From contig JAGTRP010000020.1 in the NCBI GenBank assembly GCA_018261935.1, positions 1 to 64,000 on the forward strand: a stretch of DNA of 64,000 nucleotides, read 5' to 3'. This DNA comes from Rhodocyclaceae bacterium (GTDB taxonomy: Bacteria > Pseudomonadota > Gammaproteobacteria > Burkholderiales > Rhodocyclaceae). The stretch's first letter is position 1, and the number at the start of each line of letters is the position of its first letter. Both the position numbers and the translations under genes were made by a program. Under the pieces are notes generated by a model. That model made no database searches, was not told the origin of the DNA, and saw only the letters and a program-made list of their open reading frames with translations. This document shows, in pieces, positions 1 through 9,738 of the stretch.

Positions 1-207
1 CTTGCAGACGTACCCACAAACCACGCCACCGCCATAGATGAGGCCACGGGGCTCGATAACGCCTTCAATAAACGCAATCAGGAGTTCTTCCTCAGCGGTG
101 CCGACCAGCGGTTCCTTGAGTTCAGCTTCCACGTCGAAGCCCTGTTCCTGGAACTCATCGAGGTGGAGTTTCTTGCGAAGACGGCGGGAGCGCGGATATT
201 TGGCCAT
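1..207 (-). CDS. yggL: YggL family 50S ribosome-binding protein (partial, 5' end only)
   Basis: The first 69 codons read MAKYPRSRRLRKKLHLDEF and continue with an acidic stretch and the IEGVIEPRGLIYGGG block; the gene runs off the left window edge. The basic RSRRLRKKxHxDEFQE(x)GF start is the hallmark of the YggL family (formerly DUF469), which in E. coli is a small protein that associates with the 50S subunit. Full family length is about 105-110 residues, so roughly a third is missing. Start is the ATG at 205-207, which fits the family's MAK(N/Y) start. No upstream partner: the next gene, also on this strand, lies 446 nt away. Family assignment is from remembered similarity. Confidence 0.85.
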   Translation of the reverse strand, partial: MAKYPRSRRLRKKLHLDEFQEQGFDVEAELKEPLVGTAEEELLIAFIEGVIEPRGLIYGGGVVCGYVCK

Positions 208-653
208 TGGCTTACTCAGAGAAAATTGAAGAGGCCGGAAGGTATCACAACGCGGCCGCAATCAAGCTTGGCGATAACGCCCCTGCACTTCCATGTGCCG
301 CGGACAAGAAACCAGATGGTCGATCACCGGCCATGACTCACAAGCCAGAAACGTTGGCGATAGATGCAATGCGATTGCGCCGCAATTTCAAACTGCCCAA
401 GTCTTCTTAAGCCAACTCAACCCGAAGGTGGCGTGGAAAATCCGCCTTAGGCTAAAAGGTCAACCGTGAGTCCGGGAAAGCCGGAACCCACTGGGAAAAC
501 GTTGGCATCCTCTGCCAGCGCCTCTCTTTGGAAAAGGCAGAATACGACCGTGCCGACATTGAAGAAGGCAATGGTCTCCTGGCTGCGGGAAGACTCTCGC
601 CAGCCCTGCGCCCGATAAAAGGAGCGACAGCGGACTCAAGAAGCCAGCTTTGG
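208..653. other. Intergenic, no gene found
   Basis: About 446 bases between the yggL start and the end of the Hsp70-like gene. Short open frames exist but their translations look like random high-GC sequence and none has a good ribosome binding site. It must hold the yggL promoter; I could not pick out a convincing one. Confidence 0.5.
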
Positions 654-1955
654 TTAACCCAGGTATTTGCCCGTCTTCATACGAGTGTCAGTGCCGTATC
701 GGTGCGCCGCATCGACAGCCAAACCAGCGCCGATACTGCCAAACAGATCCCCTTCGACCACCCGGGCCAGGGGGAACCGGGCCGCGATGCGCCGACGCAG
801 CAGGGGGATGCCGCTCGACCCGCCCGTGAAGAAAACGGTATCGATGCCGGTCGCTGGGATTCCGGCCTCGGGCAGGAGCCGGGTGACCGCGGCTTCGACC
901 TGTTCCACCAGCCCTTGCGTCGCCAGTTCAAACTCGGCCCGGGTCAGGTTCTCCTGTTCCCCCGGCGCGAAACGTTCGAGGGAAAGCACGGCCGTATCGC
1001 CGCTTGAGAGGACGATCTTGGCTTCTTCCACCTGGTGCGCCAGCCAATGCCCGGCGCGTTCCCGGATCAGCGCCAGGAGCCGGTCCAGGCGCTCAGGCTC
1101 CATGGCATCGATGATGAGCCGTTGCTGCTCGGCCCAGACTTGGCGGGTGTAGGCAAAATTGATGGTGTGCCAGGTGGCCAGGTTGAAGTAGAGGCTGGCG
1201 GGCATCTCGCGTCCGTTCTTGAGCAGGCTGCGGTGGCCGAGGAGGGGCATGGCGGCGGTTAGGCTCAGTTGCCGGTCGAAATCGGTCCCGCCGATATGGA
1301 CGCCGCCATTGGCCAGCACATCGCCCCAGCGTTCTGCCGCTTTGGCCCTTTCCGGGGAGAGACGAATGATGGAGAAGTCGGAGGTGCCGCCGCCAATATC
1401 CGCCACCAGGACGATCTCCTCGTGCGCCAGGGCGGTTTCGTAATGGAAGGCGGCAGCGATGGGTTCGTACTGGAAACTGACTTCTTCGAAGCCGACGGCC
1501 CGGGCGATATCGGCCAAGGTGCTTTCGGCGACCCGGTCGGCCGCTGCATCGTCATCGACAAAAAACACCGGCCGCCCCATCACCACCTGCTCGAAAGAGC
1601 GTTCCGCCTGCGCTTCCGCCCGGGCCTTCAAGGTGGCGATGAACTGGGCCAGGAGGTCCCGGAAGAGGATGGTACGGCCCTGCACCTCGGTGCGGCCATC
1701 GATCAGGCTGCTGCCCAGGAGGCTCTTGAGGGAACGCATCAGGCGGCCCTCGTAGCCGTCGAGATATTCCCGGAGGCCGGCCCGGCCGAAACTGACGGAA
1801 TTCTCCTCGGCATTGAAGAAGACCACCGAGGGCAGGGTCGGCTTGCCATCCTCCAGCGGCAACAGGGTAGGATGATCGGGCCTTCGCCAGCCGATGGTGG
1901 AATTGGAGGTGCCGAAATCAATGCCGCAGGCGCGGGCTGGAAAAGCGTGAGACAT
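654..1955 (-). CDS. yegD: Hsp70-family protein, YegD-like
   Basis: A 433-residue actin-fold ATPase. The phosphate-1 loop GIDFGTSNST is at residues 11-20, YEPIAAAFHYE at about 163-173, the phosphate-2 motif VADIGGGTSDFS at about 184-195, and the adenosine motif FFTGGSSGIPLL near residue 375. The length (E. coli YegD is about 450) matches the short DnaK relatives that have the nucleotide-binding domain but little or no substrate-binding domain and lid. The partner and client are unknown for the family; a chaperone-like or regulatory role is inference. It is a single gene with no close neighbour on its strand. Start ATG at 1953-1955. Confidence 0.85.
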   Translation of the reverse strand: MSHAFPARACGIDFGTSNSTIGWRRPDHPTLLPLEDGKPTLPSVVFFNAEENSVSFGRAGLREYLDGYEGRLMRSLKSLLGSSLIDGRTEVQGRTILFRDLLAQFIATLKARAEAQAERSFEQVVMGRPVFFVDDDAAADRVAESTLADIARAVGFEEVSFQYEPIAAAFHYETALAHEEIVLVADIGGGTSDFSIIRLSPERAKAAERWGDVLANGGVHIGGTDFDRQLSLTAAMPLLGHRSLLKNGREMPASLYFNLATWHTINFAYTRQVWAEQQRLIIDAMEPERLDRLLALIRERAGHWLAHQVEEAKIVLSSGDTAVLSLERFAPGEQENLTRAEFELATQGLVEQVEAAVTRLLPEAGIPATGIDTVFFTGGSSGIPLLRRRIAARFPLARVVEGDLFGSIGAGLAVDAAHRYGTDTRMKTGKYLG

Positions 1956-2097
1956 GGGGAAGCTTCGGAGAGGGGCGGCGATGCTACGTGGGCTGAGCGA
2001 AGCTGTCCAGGGTCAAACGCCCACTCCGGCCCACAGCCAAGCTAGTCCAGCGGGTTGAGCAAATTGCTGTAGGTGCCTCTGCGCAAGCCTACCCCTG

Positions 2098-3381
2098 CTA
2101 ACCAAGTTTGGCGGCTGGCAGGACCGTTCCGGCGCAGTCGCCAAAGCCGATGCGCCGCCGCCCCGGCCCCTCGCAGTAGCCCCGCAGGATCACCGTGTCG
2201 CCGTCTTCTAGGAAAGTGCGGGTTTCGCTGTTGGCCAGGCGGAGCGCCTGGCTGCCGCCCCGGGTCAGTTCGAGCAGGGAGCCGCCCTGGTCTGCCGCCG
2301 GGCCTGACAAGGTGCCCGAACCCAGCAGGTCACCGCTTTGCAGGTTGCAGCCATTCACCGTGTGGTGGGCGACGAGTTGGGCGAGGGTCCAGTAAGCCGC
2401 ATCGCGGAAATCGGAAGTCATCAGACGCTGCCCGGGGTTTCCTGCCGCCTTCATGGCGGCCGTCTGCAGCCACACTTCCAGGGTAATGGCGAGGCTCCCG
2501 GCAGTCCGGTTGGACGGCGAATCGAGGTAGGGCAGGGGATCCGGGTCGCCTGGGGGCCGCTGGAAAGGGGCCCGGAAGGGCTGCAGCGCTTCCAGGGTGA
2601 CGATCCAGGGCGAGAGGGTGGTGGCGAAGCTTTTTGCCAGGAAAGGTCCGAGGGGCTGGTATTCCCAGGCCTGGATGTCGCGCGCGCTCCAGTCGTTCAC
2701 GAGGACCAGACCGCCGACGTGGGCCTCCGCCTCCGCCATGGGCACCGGGCTCCCCAGGGCATTGGGCACTGCGATCAAGGCCCCCACCTCCAACTCGTAA
2801 TCGAGCCGCTGGGACGGGCCGAAGTCCGGCGCTGGCGCTGCCGGGGCCTTGGTCTGGCCCCGGGGCCGGCGGAAGGCCTGGCCGCTGGCGATGATGGAGG
2901 AAGCTCGCCCGTGGTAGCCGATGGGGACCCACTTGTAATTGGGCAGCAGGGGATTGTCGGGGCGGAACAGGCTGCCGACCGTCCGGGCATGGTGGATGCC
3001 GGTGTAGAAGTCGGTGTAGTCGCCGATCCGGCAGGGCAAGCCCATCTCCACCCGGGCCTGGGGCGCCAGCGCCCGTCGCAGGGCACTCTCGTCGGGACTG
3101 CCATGGCGCAGGCCCCGGGACAAGGCCAGACGCAGGGCCCGGCGGGTCTCGCGGCCAGTGGCCAGGAACTCATTCATGTCGGCGGTCGCAACCATCCCGG
3201 CCTGGGCCAGGTCAACGACCTGGTCGCCGATGGCCGCGCCGATGCGCCACGTCCCATCGCCGGCGCGGCGGAAACGCCCGAGGGGCAGGTTCTGGATGGG
3301 AAAGTCGGTGGCCGGGTCGTTGGCCGACTCTACCCAGCTCATGAGGCCGGGGGCATGGGTTTCGTCCAGTCCTGGGTTCAT
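2098..3381 (-). CDS. fahA: Fumarylacetoacetase
   Basis: 427 residues, the usual length. It hydrolyses fumarylacetoacetate to fumarate and acetoacetate, the last step of tyrosine/homogentisate breakdown, in the cytoplasm. Seen: the short N-terminal SH3-like domain ([11 protein letters not shown], residues about 26-36), and the catalytic FAH fold with [22 protein letters not shown], the ELEVG metal-ligand segment and [13 protein letters not shown] chose the ATG at 3379-3381 ([12 protein letters not shown]) because it has a GGGAGG site just upstream and overlaps the hmgA stop as ATGA; an ORF 14 codons longer exists but has no such support. Last gene of the phenylalanine/tyrosine operon. Confidence 0.95.
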   Translation of the reverse strand: MNPGLDETHAPGLMSWVESANDPATDFPIQNLPLGRFRRAGDGTWRIGAAIGDQVVDLAQAGMVATADMNEFLATGRETRRALRLALSRGLRHGSPDESALRRALAPQARVEMGLPCRIGDYTDFYTGIHHARTVGSLFRPDNPLLPNYKWVPIGYHGRASSIIASGQAFRRPRGQTKAPAAPAPDFGPSQRLDYELEVGALIAVPNALGSPVPMAEAEAHVGGLVLVNDWSARDIQAWEYQPLGPFLAKSFATTLSPWIVTLEALQPFRAPFQRPPGDPDPLPYLDSPSNRTAGSLAITLEVWLQTAAMKAAGNPGQRLMTSDFRDAAYWTLAQLVAHHTVNGCNLQSGDLLGSGTLSGPAADQGGSLLELTRGGSQALRLANSETRTFLEDGDTVILRGYCEGPGRRRIGFGDCAGTVLPAAKLG

Positions 3382-4673
3382 GGCTGCCTCCCGTCGAAGT
3401 GCTTCCTGAGCCCCTCCCAGCACCGGTAATAGTCGGCCTGCAACTGGGCGCTTTCCAAGGCATGGCGGGTGGGATGCAGGACGCAGCGGGTCTCGAACAT
3501 GAAGGCCATGGTGTCGCGGATGTAGTCGGGCTGGGACAAATCGGCCTGGATGGCCCTTTCGAAGGTTGCGGCATCGGGGCCGTGGCCGCTCATGCAGTTG
3601 TGGAGGCTTGCGCCGCCGGGCCGGAACCCCTCGGCCTTGGCGTCATAGACGCCGTGGATGAGGCCCATGAACTCGCTGGCGATGTTGCGGTGGAACCAGG
3701 GCGGGCGGAAAGTATCCTCGGCGACCAGGACCCGGGGTGGGAAGATGAGGAAATCGACGCTATCCACCCCCGGGGTATCGGACCGGGACTGCAGCACAAG
3801 GAAAATGGAAGGATCGGGATGGTCGTGGCTGACGGAGCCGATGGTATTGAAGCGGCGCAGGTCGTACTTGTAAGGGGCATAGTTGCCGTGCCAGGCCACC
3901 ACATCCAGGGGGGAATGGTCCATCTCGGCGGACCATAGTTTCCCCATGAACTTGGCCACCAGCTCGAAGGGGCCGGAACGGTCCTCGAACCAGGCCACGG
4001 GGGTCAGAAAGTCACGGGGAGCGGCCAGGCCGTTGGAGCCGATGGGGCCCAGATCGGGCAGACGGTAGAGGGCGCCGAAATTCTCGCAAACATAGCCACG
4101 CCCGGCCCCCTCCGGCAATTCGACCCGGAAGCGAACGCCCCGGGGGATGACCACGATTTCCTGGGGTTCGGCGTCGATCAGGCCAAGTTCGGTGGCAAAG
4201 CGCAGCCGGCCCTCCTGGGGGACGACGAGCAGTTCGCCGTCGGCATCGTAGAACACCCGCTGGTCCATGGAGCGGTTGGCGGCATAGAGATGGATGCCGC
4301 AACCGCTCTGGCCCTGGGGGGAGCCGTTGCCGGCGAAGGTCACCAGGCCGTCCACAAAGTCGGTGGGTGCGGCGGGGAAGGGCAGGGGGTCCCAGCGCAA
4401 CTGGGTGGGGGGCGTCGCCAGGTGGCCGAAATCGCTGGCGAGAAGCGGGTGCTCCAGGGGCTGGAAGGAGCGATGCACCGCCGCCGGCAGGATGCGGTAG
4501 AGCCAGGCGTGGCGGTTGTCGCCCCGGGGAGCGGTGAAGGCGGTGCCGGAAAGCTGCTCGGCATAGAGTCCGTAGGGGCAGCGCTGGGGCGAGTTGCGGC
4601 CCTTCGGCAGGGCGCCGGGGAGGGCCTCGGTCTCCTGGTGGTTGGCGAAGCCTGACAGGTAGGACAGGGCCAT
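3378..4673 (-). CDS. hmgA: Homogentisate 1,2-dioxygenase
   Basis: 431 residues from ATG 4671-4673 ([20 protein letters not shown]). The enzyme opens the homogentisate ring to maleylacetoacetate using Fe(II) and O2. The start YLSGF(x)[21 protein letters not shown], the core [22 protein letters not shown] and the C-terminal [10 protein letters not shown], which carry the metal-binding histidines, are characteristic. A GTG three codons upstream overlaps the hppD stop and could also initiate, but the ATG has a better spaced purine-rich site (GGAGTGAGGG) and matches family starts. Overlaps fahA by 4 nt, so translation is probably coupled. Confidence 0.95.
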   Translation of the reverse strand: MALSYLSGFANHQETEALPGALPKGRNSPQRCPYGLYAEQLSGTAFTAPRGDNRHAWLYRILPAAVHRSFQPLEHPLLASDFGHLATPPTQLRWDPLPFPAAPTDFVDGLVTFAGNGSPQGQSGCGIHLYAANRSMDQRVFYDADGELLVVPQEGRLRFATELGLIDAEPQEIVVIPRGVRFRVELPEGAGRGYVCENFGALYRLPDLGPIGSNGLAAPRDFLTPVAWFEDRSGPFELVAKFMGKLWSAEMDHSPLDVVAWHGNYAPYKYDLRRFNTIGSVSHDHPDPSIFLVLQSRSDTPGVDSVDFLIFPPRVLVAEDTFRPPWFHRNIASEFMGLIHGVYDAKAEGFRPGGASLHNCMSGHGPDAATFERAIQADLSQPDYIRDTMAFMFETRCVLHPTRHALESAQLQADYYRCWEGLRKHFDGRQP

Positions 4674-4678
4674 GGCCC

Positions 4679-5746
4679 TCACTCCGCCTTCAGCACGCCG
4701 CGGCGCACCTGGTCGCGCTCCAGGGATTCGAACAGGGCCTTGAAATTGCCTTCGCCGAAGCCCTCGTCCCCCTTGCGTTGTATGAATTCGAAAAAGACGG
4801 GGCCCAGCAGCGTCTGCGAGAAGATCTGCAGGAGCAGACGTTTGCTGCCCCCCTCGATACTGCCGTCGAGGAGAATGCCCCGGGCTTGCAGCGCCTCCAC
4901 CGGCTCGCCATGCCCAGGCAGGCGCTCGGCGAGCATCTCGTAGTAGGTGGCGGGGGGCGGCGGCATGAGGGGCACCTGCAGGCGGTCCACCGTCGCGACG
5001 AGGTCATCGGTCAGCAAGGCCACGTGCTGGATGCCCTCGCCATTGAATTTCATCAGGAATTCCTCGATCTGGCCGGTGGTCTTCGAGGCCTCCTCGTTGA
5101 GGGGGATGCGGATGCGGCCGTCCGGTGCCGTCATGGCCCGGGAGGTGAGGCCGGTGTACTCGCCCCGGATGTCGAAGTGGCGAATCTCCCGGAAATTGAA
5201 AATGCTCTCGTAGAAATGGGCCCAGTAGGCCATGCGGCCGTGGTACACGTTGTGGGTGAGGTGGTCGATGAGCCGGAGGCCGTGCCCAGCCGGATGGCGA
5301 TCCACGCCCGGCAGGAAGACGAAATCGATGTCATAGATGGAGAGGCCGTCCTCGAACCGGTCGATCAGATACAGGGGGGCGCCGCCGATGCCCTTGATGG
5401 CGGGGAGGCGCAATTCCATCGGGCCGGGGGGGATGTCCACCGGCTGCGCTCCCAGGTCGAGGGCCCGGTTGAAGGCGGCGTGGGCGTCCCGGACCCGGAA
5501 GGCCATGCCGCAGGCCGATGGTCCGTGCTCGGCGGCGAAGTAGGCGGCGACGCTTTTCGGCTCCCGGTTCACGATGAAATTGATGTCTCCCTGGCGGTAC
5601 AGCGCCACATCCTTGGAACGATGCTCGGCCACCCTGGTGAAACCCATCATCTCGAACACGGGTTCCAGGACATTAGGGGTGGGAGAGGCGAACTCGACGA
5701 ATTCGAACCCGGCCAGTCCCATGGGATTGCCAGAAAAATCAGCCAT
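4679..5746 (-). CDS. hppD: 4-hydroxyphenylpyruvate dioxygenase
   Basis: 355 residues from ATG 5744-5746 ([19 protein letters not shown]). It converts 4-hydroxyphenylpyruvate to homogentisate with Fe(II) and O2. It has two vicinal-oxygen-chelate domains; the three iron ligands are expected in [13 protein letters not shown] (His), [12 protein letters not shown] (His) and [12 protein letters not shown] (Glu), all present. The frame is open 94 codons further upstream, but that part is antisense-like low-complexity sequence inside maiA and is not family sequence. Its start overlaps the maiA stop by 8 nt. No aminotransferase (tyrB) for the preceding step lies in this operon, so that activity must come from elsewhere. 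Confidence 0.96.
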   Translation of the reverse strand: MADFSGNPMGLAGFEFVEFASPTPNVLEPVFEMMGFTRVAEHRSKDVALYRQGDINFIVNREPKSVAAYFAAEHGPSACGMAFRVRDAHAAFNRALDLGAQPVDIPPGPMELRLPAIKGIGGAPLYLIDRFEDGLSIYDIDFVFLPGVDRHPAGHGLRLIDHLTHNVYHGRMAYWAHFYESIFNFREIRHFDIRGEYTGLTSRAMTAPDGRIRIPLNEEASKTTGQIEEFLMKFNGEGIQHVALLTDDLVATVDRLQVPLMPPPPATYYEMLAERLPGHGEPVEALQARGILLDGSIEGGSKRLLLQIFSQTLLGPVFFEFIQRKGDEGFGEGNFKALFESLERDQVRRGVLKAE

Positions 5747-6395
5747 GGCCGTTCTCCCGTGCATCGGGCTGCGCACCGGGGGCGGCGCGCCGGAAGGCTT
5801 CCAGATCCATGCAGCGCTCGTAGATGCCCATGACGATGGGTACATGGTCGAGACGGCAGGCGAAGCGTAGGGCGTTGAAGACCTGGGGCGCCAGGCAGCA
5901 GTCGGCCAGGGTCGGACTGTCGCCATGACAGAAGGTGCCGGTCCGCGGGTGGCCGGCCAGCAGCCGTTCCACCGTCGTGAGGCCCTTTTCCACCCAGTGG
6001 CGATACCAGGCATCCTTGGCCGCCTCATCCACCCCCAGGGTGGCGCTCAGGTAGCTGAGCACCGAGAGGTTGTTGAGGGGATGGATTTCGCAGGCCACGG
6101 TGAGGGCGATGGCGCGAACCCGGGCGCGATCCGCCGGCCTGTCGGGCAAGAGGGGCGGCTGGGGATGGATTTCATTGAGGTACTCGATGATGGCCAAGGA
6201 CTGGGTGAATACCTGGACATCCTCGGCCAGGGCTGGCACCAGCCCTGCCGGATTGATTTGCAGGTAGTCGGGGGCGCGCTGTTCGTTGCGCACCAGATGG
6301 ACCGGCACGGTCTGGTAGTCGAGACCCTTGAGGCTGAGGGCGATGCGTACCCGGTAGGAGGCCGAACTGCGGAAGTAGCTGTAGAGCTTAAGCAT
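5739..6395 (-). CDS. maiA: Maleylacetoacetate isomerase (zeta-class GST)
   Basis: 218 residues from ATG 6393-6395. It isomerises maleylacetoacetate to fumarylacetoacetate with glutathione as cofactor. The zeta-class signature [11 protein letters not shown] is at residues 10-20 and the thioredoxin-like domain is followed by the all-helical GST domain ([13 protein letters not shown] near residue 165). The longer open frame upstream is discarded because the family starts with M(x)[10 protein letters not shown]. Overlaps both neighbours (8 nt with phhA upstream and 8 nt with hppD downstream), so the five genes are almost certainly one transcript. Confidence 0.95.
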   Translation of the reverse strand: MLKLYSYFRSSASYRVRIALSLKGLDYQTVPVHLVRNEQRAPDYLQINPAGLVPALAEDVQVFTQSLAIIEYLNEIHPQPPLLPDRPADRARVRAIALTVACEIHPLNNLSVLSYLSATLGVDEAAKDAWYRHWVEKGLTTVERLLAGHPRTGTFCHGDSPTLADCCLAPQVFNALRFACRLDHVPIVMGIYERCMDLEAFRRAAPGAQPDARENGHG

Positions 6396-7266
6396 GATGC
6401 CTTGCCGCATAGAGCCGGTCGCCCGGCACCAGGGTTCCCGGGTCGATGTCGGGTTCCTGCTCGAGATCGGCATACAGGGCGTCGAAATCCCTGTCCATGG
6501 CGGCGAACAGGGTTGCGAAGTCCGGCAGGACGAAATAGGTTTTCTGGAAGTCGTCGATGCGGTATTCGGAGCGCATCACCCGCCGGAGGTCGAACCACAC
6601 CCTATGGGGCTTCGGGCTGGTGATGGAATAGACGGTCTCGGCCTTCGACGACAGCATGCCGGCGCCGTAGGCCTTGAGGCCCGCGTCGGTGTCGATGAGG
6701 CCGAATTCCACCGTGTACCAGTAGAGCCGTCCAAGCCGCCCCAGCCCCGGCCCGTCTGCAGCCGTCAGCCCCTTGGCTCCGTAAGCCGCCAGGTAATCGG
6801 CGAAGACCGGGTCGAGGAGCATGGGGACGTGGCCGAAAAAATCATGGAAGAGATCCGGCTCCACCAGGTAGTCCATTTCCTCCGGCCGCCGCACCCAGAC
6901 GCTGACCGGAAAACGGCGCGCCGCCAGGTGGCTAAAGAAGGACGCATCAGGGATGAAACCCGGCACCGCCACCAGCCGCCAACCTGTCCGTTGGAAGATG
7001 AAGTCGCTGAATTGGTCGAGGCGGGGAATATCCTGCGGTGCCTGCATGGTTGCGACGCCCTGCAGGAATTCGGTGCAGGCATGCCGTTTGATGATCTTAG
7101 TCTGGCGGGTCACCAATTGCTGCCAGACCGCGTGGTCGGTAGCGCTGTACTGGGCAAGATCCTGATCTACCGTGTAATCCGGGCCGGCACGGGAGTAGTC
7201 GCCGCGCAAGGGAGTGGCGGAGTGGGCACCGAGCATCGATGTATCCGGGTAGAAAAACGATGCCAT
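6388..7266 (-). CDS. phhA: Phenylalanine 4-hydroxylase
   Basis: 292 residues. A pterin-dependent aromatic amino acid hydroxylase making tyrosine from phenylalanine. Iron ligands His141 and His146 sit in DLFHDFFGHVPML and Glu187 in YWYTVEFGL; length matches the monofunctional bacterial enzyme (no regulatory ACT domain). First gene of the operon phhA-maiA-hppD-hmgA-fahA. There is no pterin-4a-carbinolamine dehydratase (phhB) or PhhR-type regulator next to it, unlike in Pseudomonas. Start ATG 7264-7266; the ribosome site is not strong. Confidence 0.95.
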   Translation of the reverse strand: MASFFYPDTSMLGAHSATPLRGDYSRAGPDYTVDQDLAQYSATDHAVWQQLVTRQTKIIKRHACTEFLQGVATMQAPQDIPRLDQFSDFIFQRTGWRLVAVPGFIPDASFFSHLAARRFPVSVWVRRPEEMDYLVEPDLFHDFFGHVPMLLDPVFADYLAAYGAKGLTAADGPGLGRLGRLYWYTVEFGLIDTDAGLKAYGAGMLSSKAETVYSITSPKPHRVWFDLRRVMRSEYRIDDFQKTYFVLPDFATLFAAMDRDFDALYADLEQEPDIDPGTLVPGDRLYAARHHA

Positions 7267-7452
7267 TGAGACCGCATGGCTACTCTTGCGTTCGGAGCGA
7301 AAATGTCAGACGGGGCAGAGGAGAGCAACATCCCCGATTTCTGCTCGTCGGCCGAAGCGGTCACCCGTCTTCTATGGTGAATGAGGCAGCTAACGACTGG
7401 ATAACCGTCGTACAAATCCGCTTCCTTCCGAATACTACGCTCGCCTCAGGAG

Positions 7453-7503
7453 AAGCAGAGAACTCATAATCCTTTGGCACAGGGTTCGAGCCCCTGCGGG
7501 ACC
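7453..7503 (+). pseudogene. 3' fragment of an elongator tRNA-Met(CAU) gene
   Basis: The sequence reads as the 3' two thirds of a tRNA: anticodon arm with CTCATAA loop (7462-7468) and TCCTT 3' strand, a short variable region, a perfect T arm (CAGGG, TTCGAGC, CCCTG at 7479-7495), then an acceptor 3' strand CGGGACC and discriminator A. The matching acceptor 5' strand (GGTCCCG) is not found in the 100 nt upstream and the D arm is degraded, so this is not a functional tRNA. The CAU anticodon with this arm is typical of elongator tRNA-Met. A 3' tRNA fragment is what integrative elements leave at an attachment site. Confidence 0.7.
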
Positions 7504-7525
7504 AACAATAGAATCAAGCGGATAG

Positions 7526-7556
7526 CCTCGGTCTTTGACCGAGTCGTTTTGTTTTT
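7526..7556 (+). terminator. Rho-independent terminator behind the tRNA fragment
   Basis: A 7-bp perfect stem (CTCGGTC 7526-7532 with GACCGAG 7536-7542) with a 3-nt loop, followed by a T-rich tract. It lies 22 nt after the tRNA remnant in the same orientation, as expected for the original tRNA terminator, suggesting that tRNA 3' end and terminator moved or survived together. Confidence 0.75.
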
Positions 7557-7694
7557 GCTTTTATGCAGACTCCGTGTAGCCACCATCAAAGACTATCGTT
7601 TTGAAGGCCACTCCATACACGACAACGTACTCCAGGGCCCGGCAATGTGACAGGCTGGCGCTAGCGCCATACAAAGCAAAGCAAACTCGGTACA

Positions 7695-7723
7695 TTGTCC
7701 TCTCCTTACCCCGAGTGCATAAT
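7695..7723 (+). promoter_or_regulatory. Candidate sigma70 promoter of the FRG gene
   Basis: TTGTCC (7695-7700), 17-nt spacer, CATAAT (7718-7723), about 45 nt before the FRG gene start. Good spacing and 4-5 of 6 matches in each box; not proven. Confidence 0.45.
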
Positions 7724-7770
7724 GCGTCGAGTTACACGCTATAAGCACATTTCCAGGGGGTTGGGAGTAC

Positions 7771-8880
7771 ATGAACGGTCAATGGCTTGGAACCTATAGT
7801 GGGTCCAATGATGGCACGATAATCGTCAATATTGATGAACGTCCGTCCGCGTATCAAGGAATAGCATACTTACATGACTCAAACTCCATCATGCCTAGCA
7901 TGGCTGCCGGGTTCGCTACCAATGGAAAGGGCCAGAACATCCAGTGTCGGACAACCTGGATTGCCCCTATTAACCCCAAAACAGGCCATCTGGATACCTG
8001 GGAAAACGCAAAGACGCATTTTTCTTACAACATAGCAATTCCACAGTATGCGGACATTACCGGAGGCTGGACGAGCGAGTCCTTAAGTCTGTCATGGCAT
8101 ACGAATATTAATACATTTGGTAGCTGTAGTTTGCCAAAATCGCAAGCCAACCAACCATCTAAACTTGTTGCTGCAGAAATAGATTGGGAAACCTATAAAA
8201 GCTCCGTTTCAAAACTCGAAGCTTACAAATACGTTTTTCGTGGACAAAATGAGCCTTGGCGATTAAGAACATCCTTCCATAGAAGTGGACGCGCCGAATT
8301 ATCAAGATTTCTTTCAGAAGACATTTTGGCGCTGCATAAGAACCTCAGCTCCAGAACTAGGCATGTATTTGACTTAGATAAACCCAGCGAAAATGGAGCA
8401 TTTTTAAACCTTGTACAACACCATGGATACCCGACACCGCTACTCGATTGGTCATATTCACCTTACGTCGCGGCTTTCTTCGCATTTCGCGGAATAACGA
8501 AAGAAGAGGCGGAAAATGCGCCACCCAATAAAAAAGTACGAATATACGCGTTCGACCAAGAGCAGTGGAAACAAAATTTTTCCCAATCGCAACTTGTCCA
8601 CACCCCATTTCCACACCTATCCATTGGCGAGTATCTTGCCATTGAGAACGAGCGAATGATTCCTCAGCAAGCAGTTACTACGATAACAAATATAGACGAC
8701 ATAGAGAGCTATCTTATATCCCGAAGCAAGCCGGAAAATCCTTATTTGTGGGCCATTGATATACCCGCAAATGAACGCAGCAAAGCAATTCATGAATTGC
8801 GTTATATGGGCATTACAGCCGGCTCACTATTTCCTGGACTAGATGGCTCCTGTGAAGAATTAAAAGAAAGAAATTTCTAA
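7771..8880 (+). CDS. FRG domain-containing protein
   Basis: 369 residues. The C-terminal two thirds carry the FRG domain: the eponymous FRG triplet is at 156-158 (KYVFRGQNEPW), and the conserved core HHGYPTPLLDWSYSPYVAAF at about 217-236. The N-terminal 120 residues are beta-rich and unrecognised. FRG proteins are of unknown biochemical function but are frequent in phage-defence and mobile regions; nothing here proves defence. ATG is preceded by TTGGGAG. The gene is markedly AT-richer than the flanks, with lysine- and asparagine-rich codon use (AAA, AAT), next to a tRNA fragment, so horizontal transfer is likely. No partner gene of a known two-gene defence system is visible. Confidence 0.8.
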   Translation: MNGQWLGTYSGSNDGTIIVNIDERPSAYQGIAYLHDSNSIMPSMAAGFATNGKGQNIQCRTTWIAPINPKTGHLDTWENAKTHFSYNIAIPQYADITGGWTSESLSLSWHTNINTFGSCSLPKSQANQPSKLVAAEIDWETYKSSVSKLEAYKYVFRGQNEPWRLRTSFHRSGRAELSRFLSEDILALHKNLSSRTRHVFDLDKPSENGAFLNLVQHHGYPTPLLDWSYSPYVAAFFAFRGITKEEAENAPPNKKVRIYAFDQEQWKQNFSQSQLVHTPFPHLSIGEYLAIENERMIPQQAVTTITNIDDIESYLISRSKPENPYLWAIDIPANERSKAIHELRYMGITAGSLFPGLDGSCEELKERNF

Positions 8881-9150
8881 CAAAAACCAGTGTCGGCCTA
8901 TGACTTTATGAATACCGCACCGATAAATATTATGAATTAACAACACCCCTACCCAAAATGAAAGCTGCCAAAAATTCTTGATGACTACGGCTAGCATTAC
9001 CCGCATGAGGCTGGGTGGGAAATAACCAAATAGATTAACAAGAACTCTTTCGAACAGATACAACCTCGAATAGCTGTCGAAGGCATCAAGTTGCCGGACG
9101 AAAAAATGCGATGTTTTTTCGTTCGGCAATGAAGATTAATTATGTCAAAG

Positions 9151-9738
9151 CTACGGGGCGATACTATCGATAATCTTGTTTATCTCTACAGTATCATCCT
9201 TAATCTGACCACTGTAGTCAGTTGCTGTACCAAGATAACCGTTAACGAAGTCTGGCAAATTATTGTTTTGAACTTCATTGCAATTTTTTGAATAGGATTG
9301 GGTGGTCGGTTTCCTAAGTACCCATTGTTTCGTACCAACAGCTACCCATTGCCCATTCTTCTTGTACTCCAATGTCCTATCAAACGACGGGTTGCTTGAT
9401 GAGAGAGTACAACTTAAGTTGCAGGTAAAGGCTCCGCAGTTGCCGTCTTCACATAGCTCGGTCGTCACGGTCGCGGTGTAGCCGACGCGAAATTCGTACA
9501 GTTGCCCTGCCGATCTTTTCTTCAGTTCATCTTTAAATACAGGTCGGAAGTGACGAACAGGACCTCGGCATACGGTTTTTATGGAAACAGTCCCATCTGA
9601 TGTAACAGCACCGCCAACTTTCTTTGCCTCGTCTTGCGGAATCGGGCTTGAAGGTGCCGCCTGTATTTCTAATGCGACGGCATTAAAGAGTATTGCAGCA
9701 GCAACATTGCTAATCACCTGATGGGGCCGTGGTCTCAT
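9151..9738 (-). CDS. Secreted cysteine-containing protein of unknown function
   Basis: 195 residues. Residues 1-28 form a signal peptide (basic start, hydrophobic VAAAILFNAVALEI, AQ/AA-type cleavage around residue 28). The mature part has six cysteines (in KTVCRGPV, ELCEDGNCGAFTCNLSC, KNCNEV), suggesting disulphides in the periplasm or outside the cell. I recognise no domain. ATG at 9736-9738 has a good GGGAG site. Lower GC than the chromosome average, like the FRG gene it converges on; part of the same island-like patch. Confidence 0.65.
   Translation of the reverse strand: MRPRPHQVISNVAAAILFNAVALEIQAAPSSPIPQDEAKKVGGAVTSDGTVSIKTVCRGPVRHFRPVFKDELKKRSAGQLYEFRVGYTATVTTELCEDGNCGAFTCNLSCTLSSSNPSFDRTLEYKKNGQWVAVGTKQWVLRKPTTQSYSKNCNEVQNNNLPDFVNGYLGTATDYSGQIKDDTVEINKIIDSIAP

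Larger units (their letters stand above)
7267..7770. other. Intergenic between phhA and the FRG gene; contains tRNA remnant, terminator and promoter
   Basis: About 500 bases between divergent genes. Bases 7267-7440 should hold the phhA promoter, which I could not identify. Base composition changes here: phhA and everything left of it is GC-rich, while the sequence from about 7.4 kb to 9.9 kb is clearly AT-richer. The tRNA fragment, hairpin and promoter are listed separately. Confidence 0.5.

Noticed and set aside
7453-7503. Functional tRNA-Met or tmRNA 3' end
   Set aside because: No acceptor 5' strand or intact D arm upstream, and the T-arm and acceptor do not fit tmRNA; treated as a tRNA fragment.
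8860-9129. 89-residue minus-strand ORF with a hydrophobic segment
   Set aside because: TTG start without a ribosome site, overlaps the FRG gene end, and no family resemblance; judged a chance ORF in AT-rich DNA.
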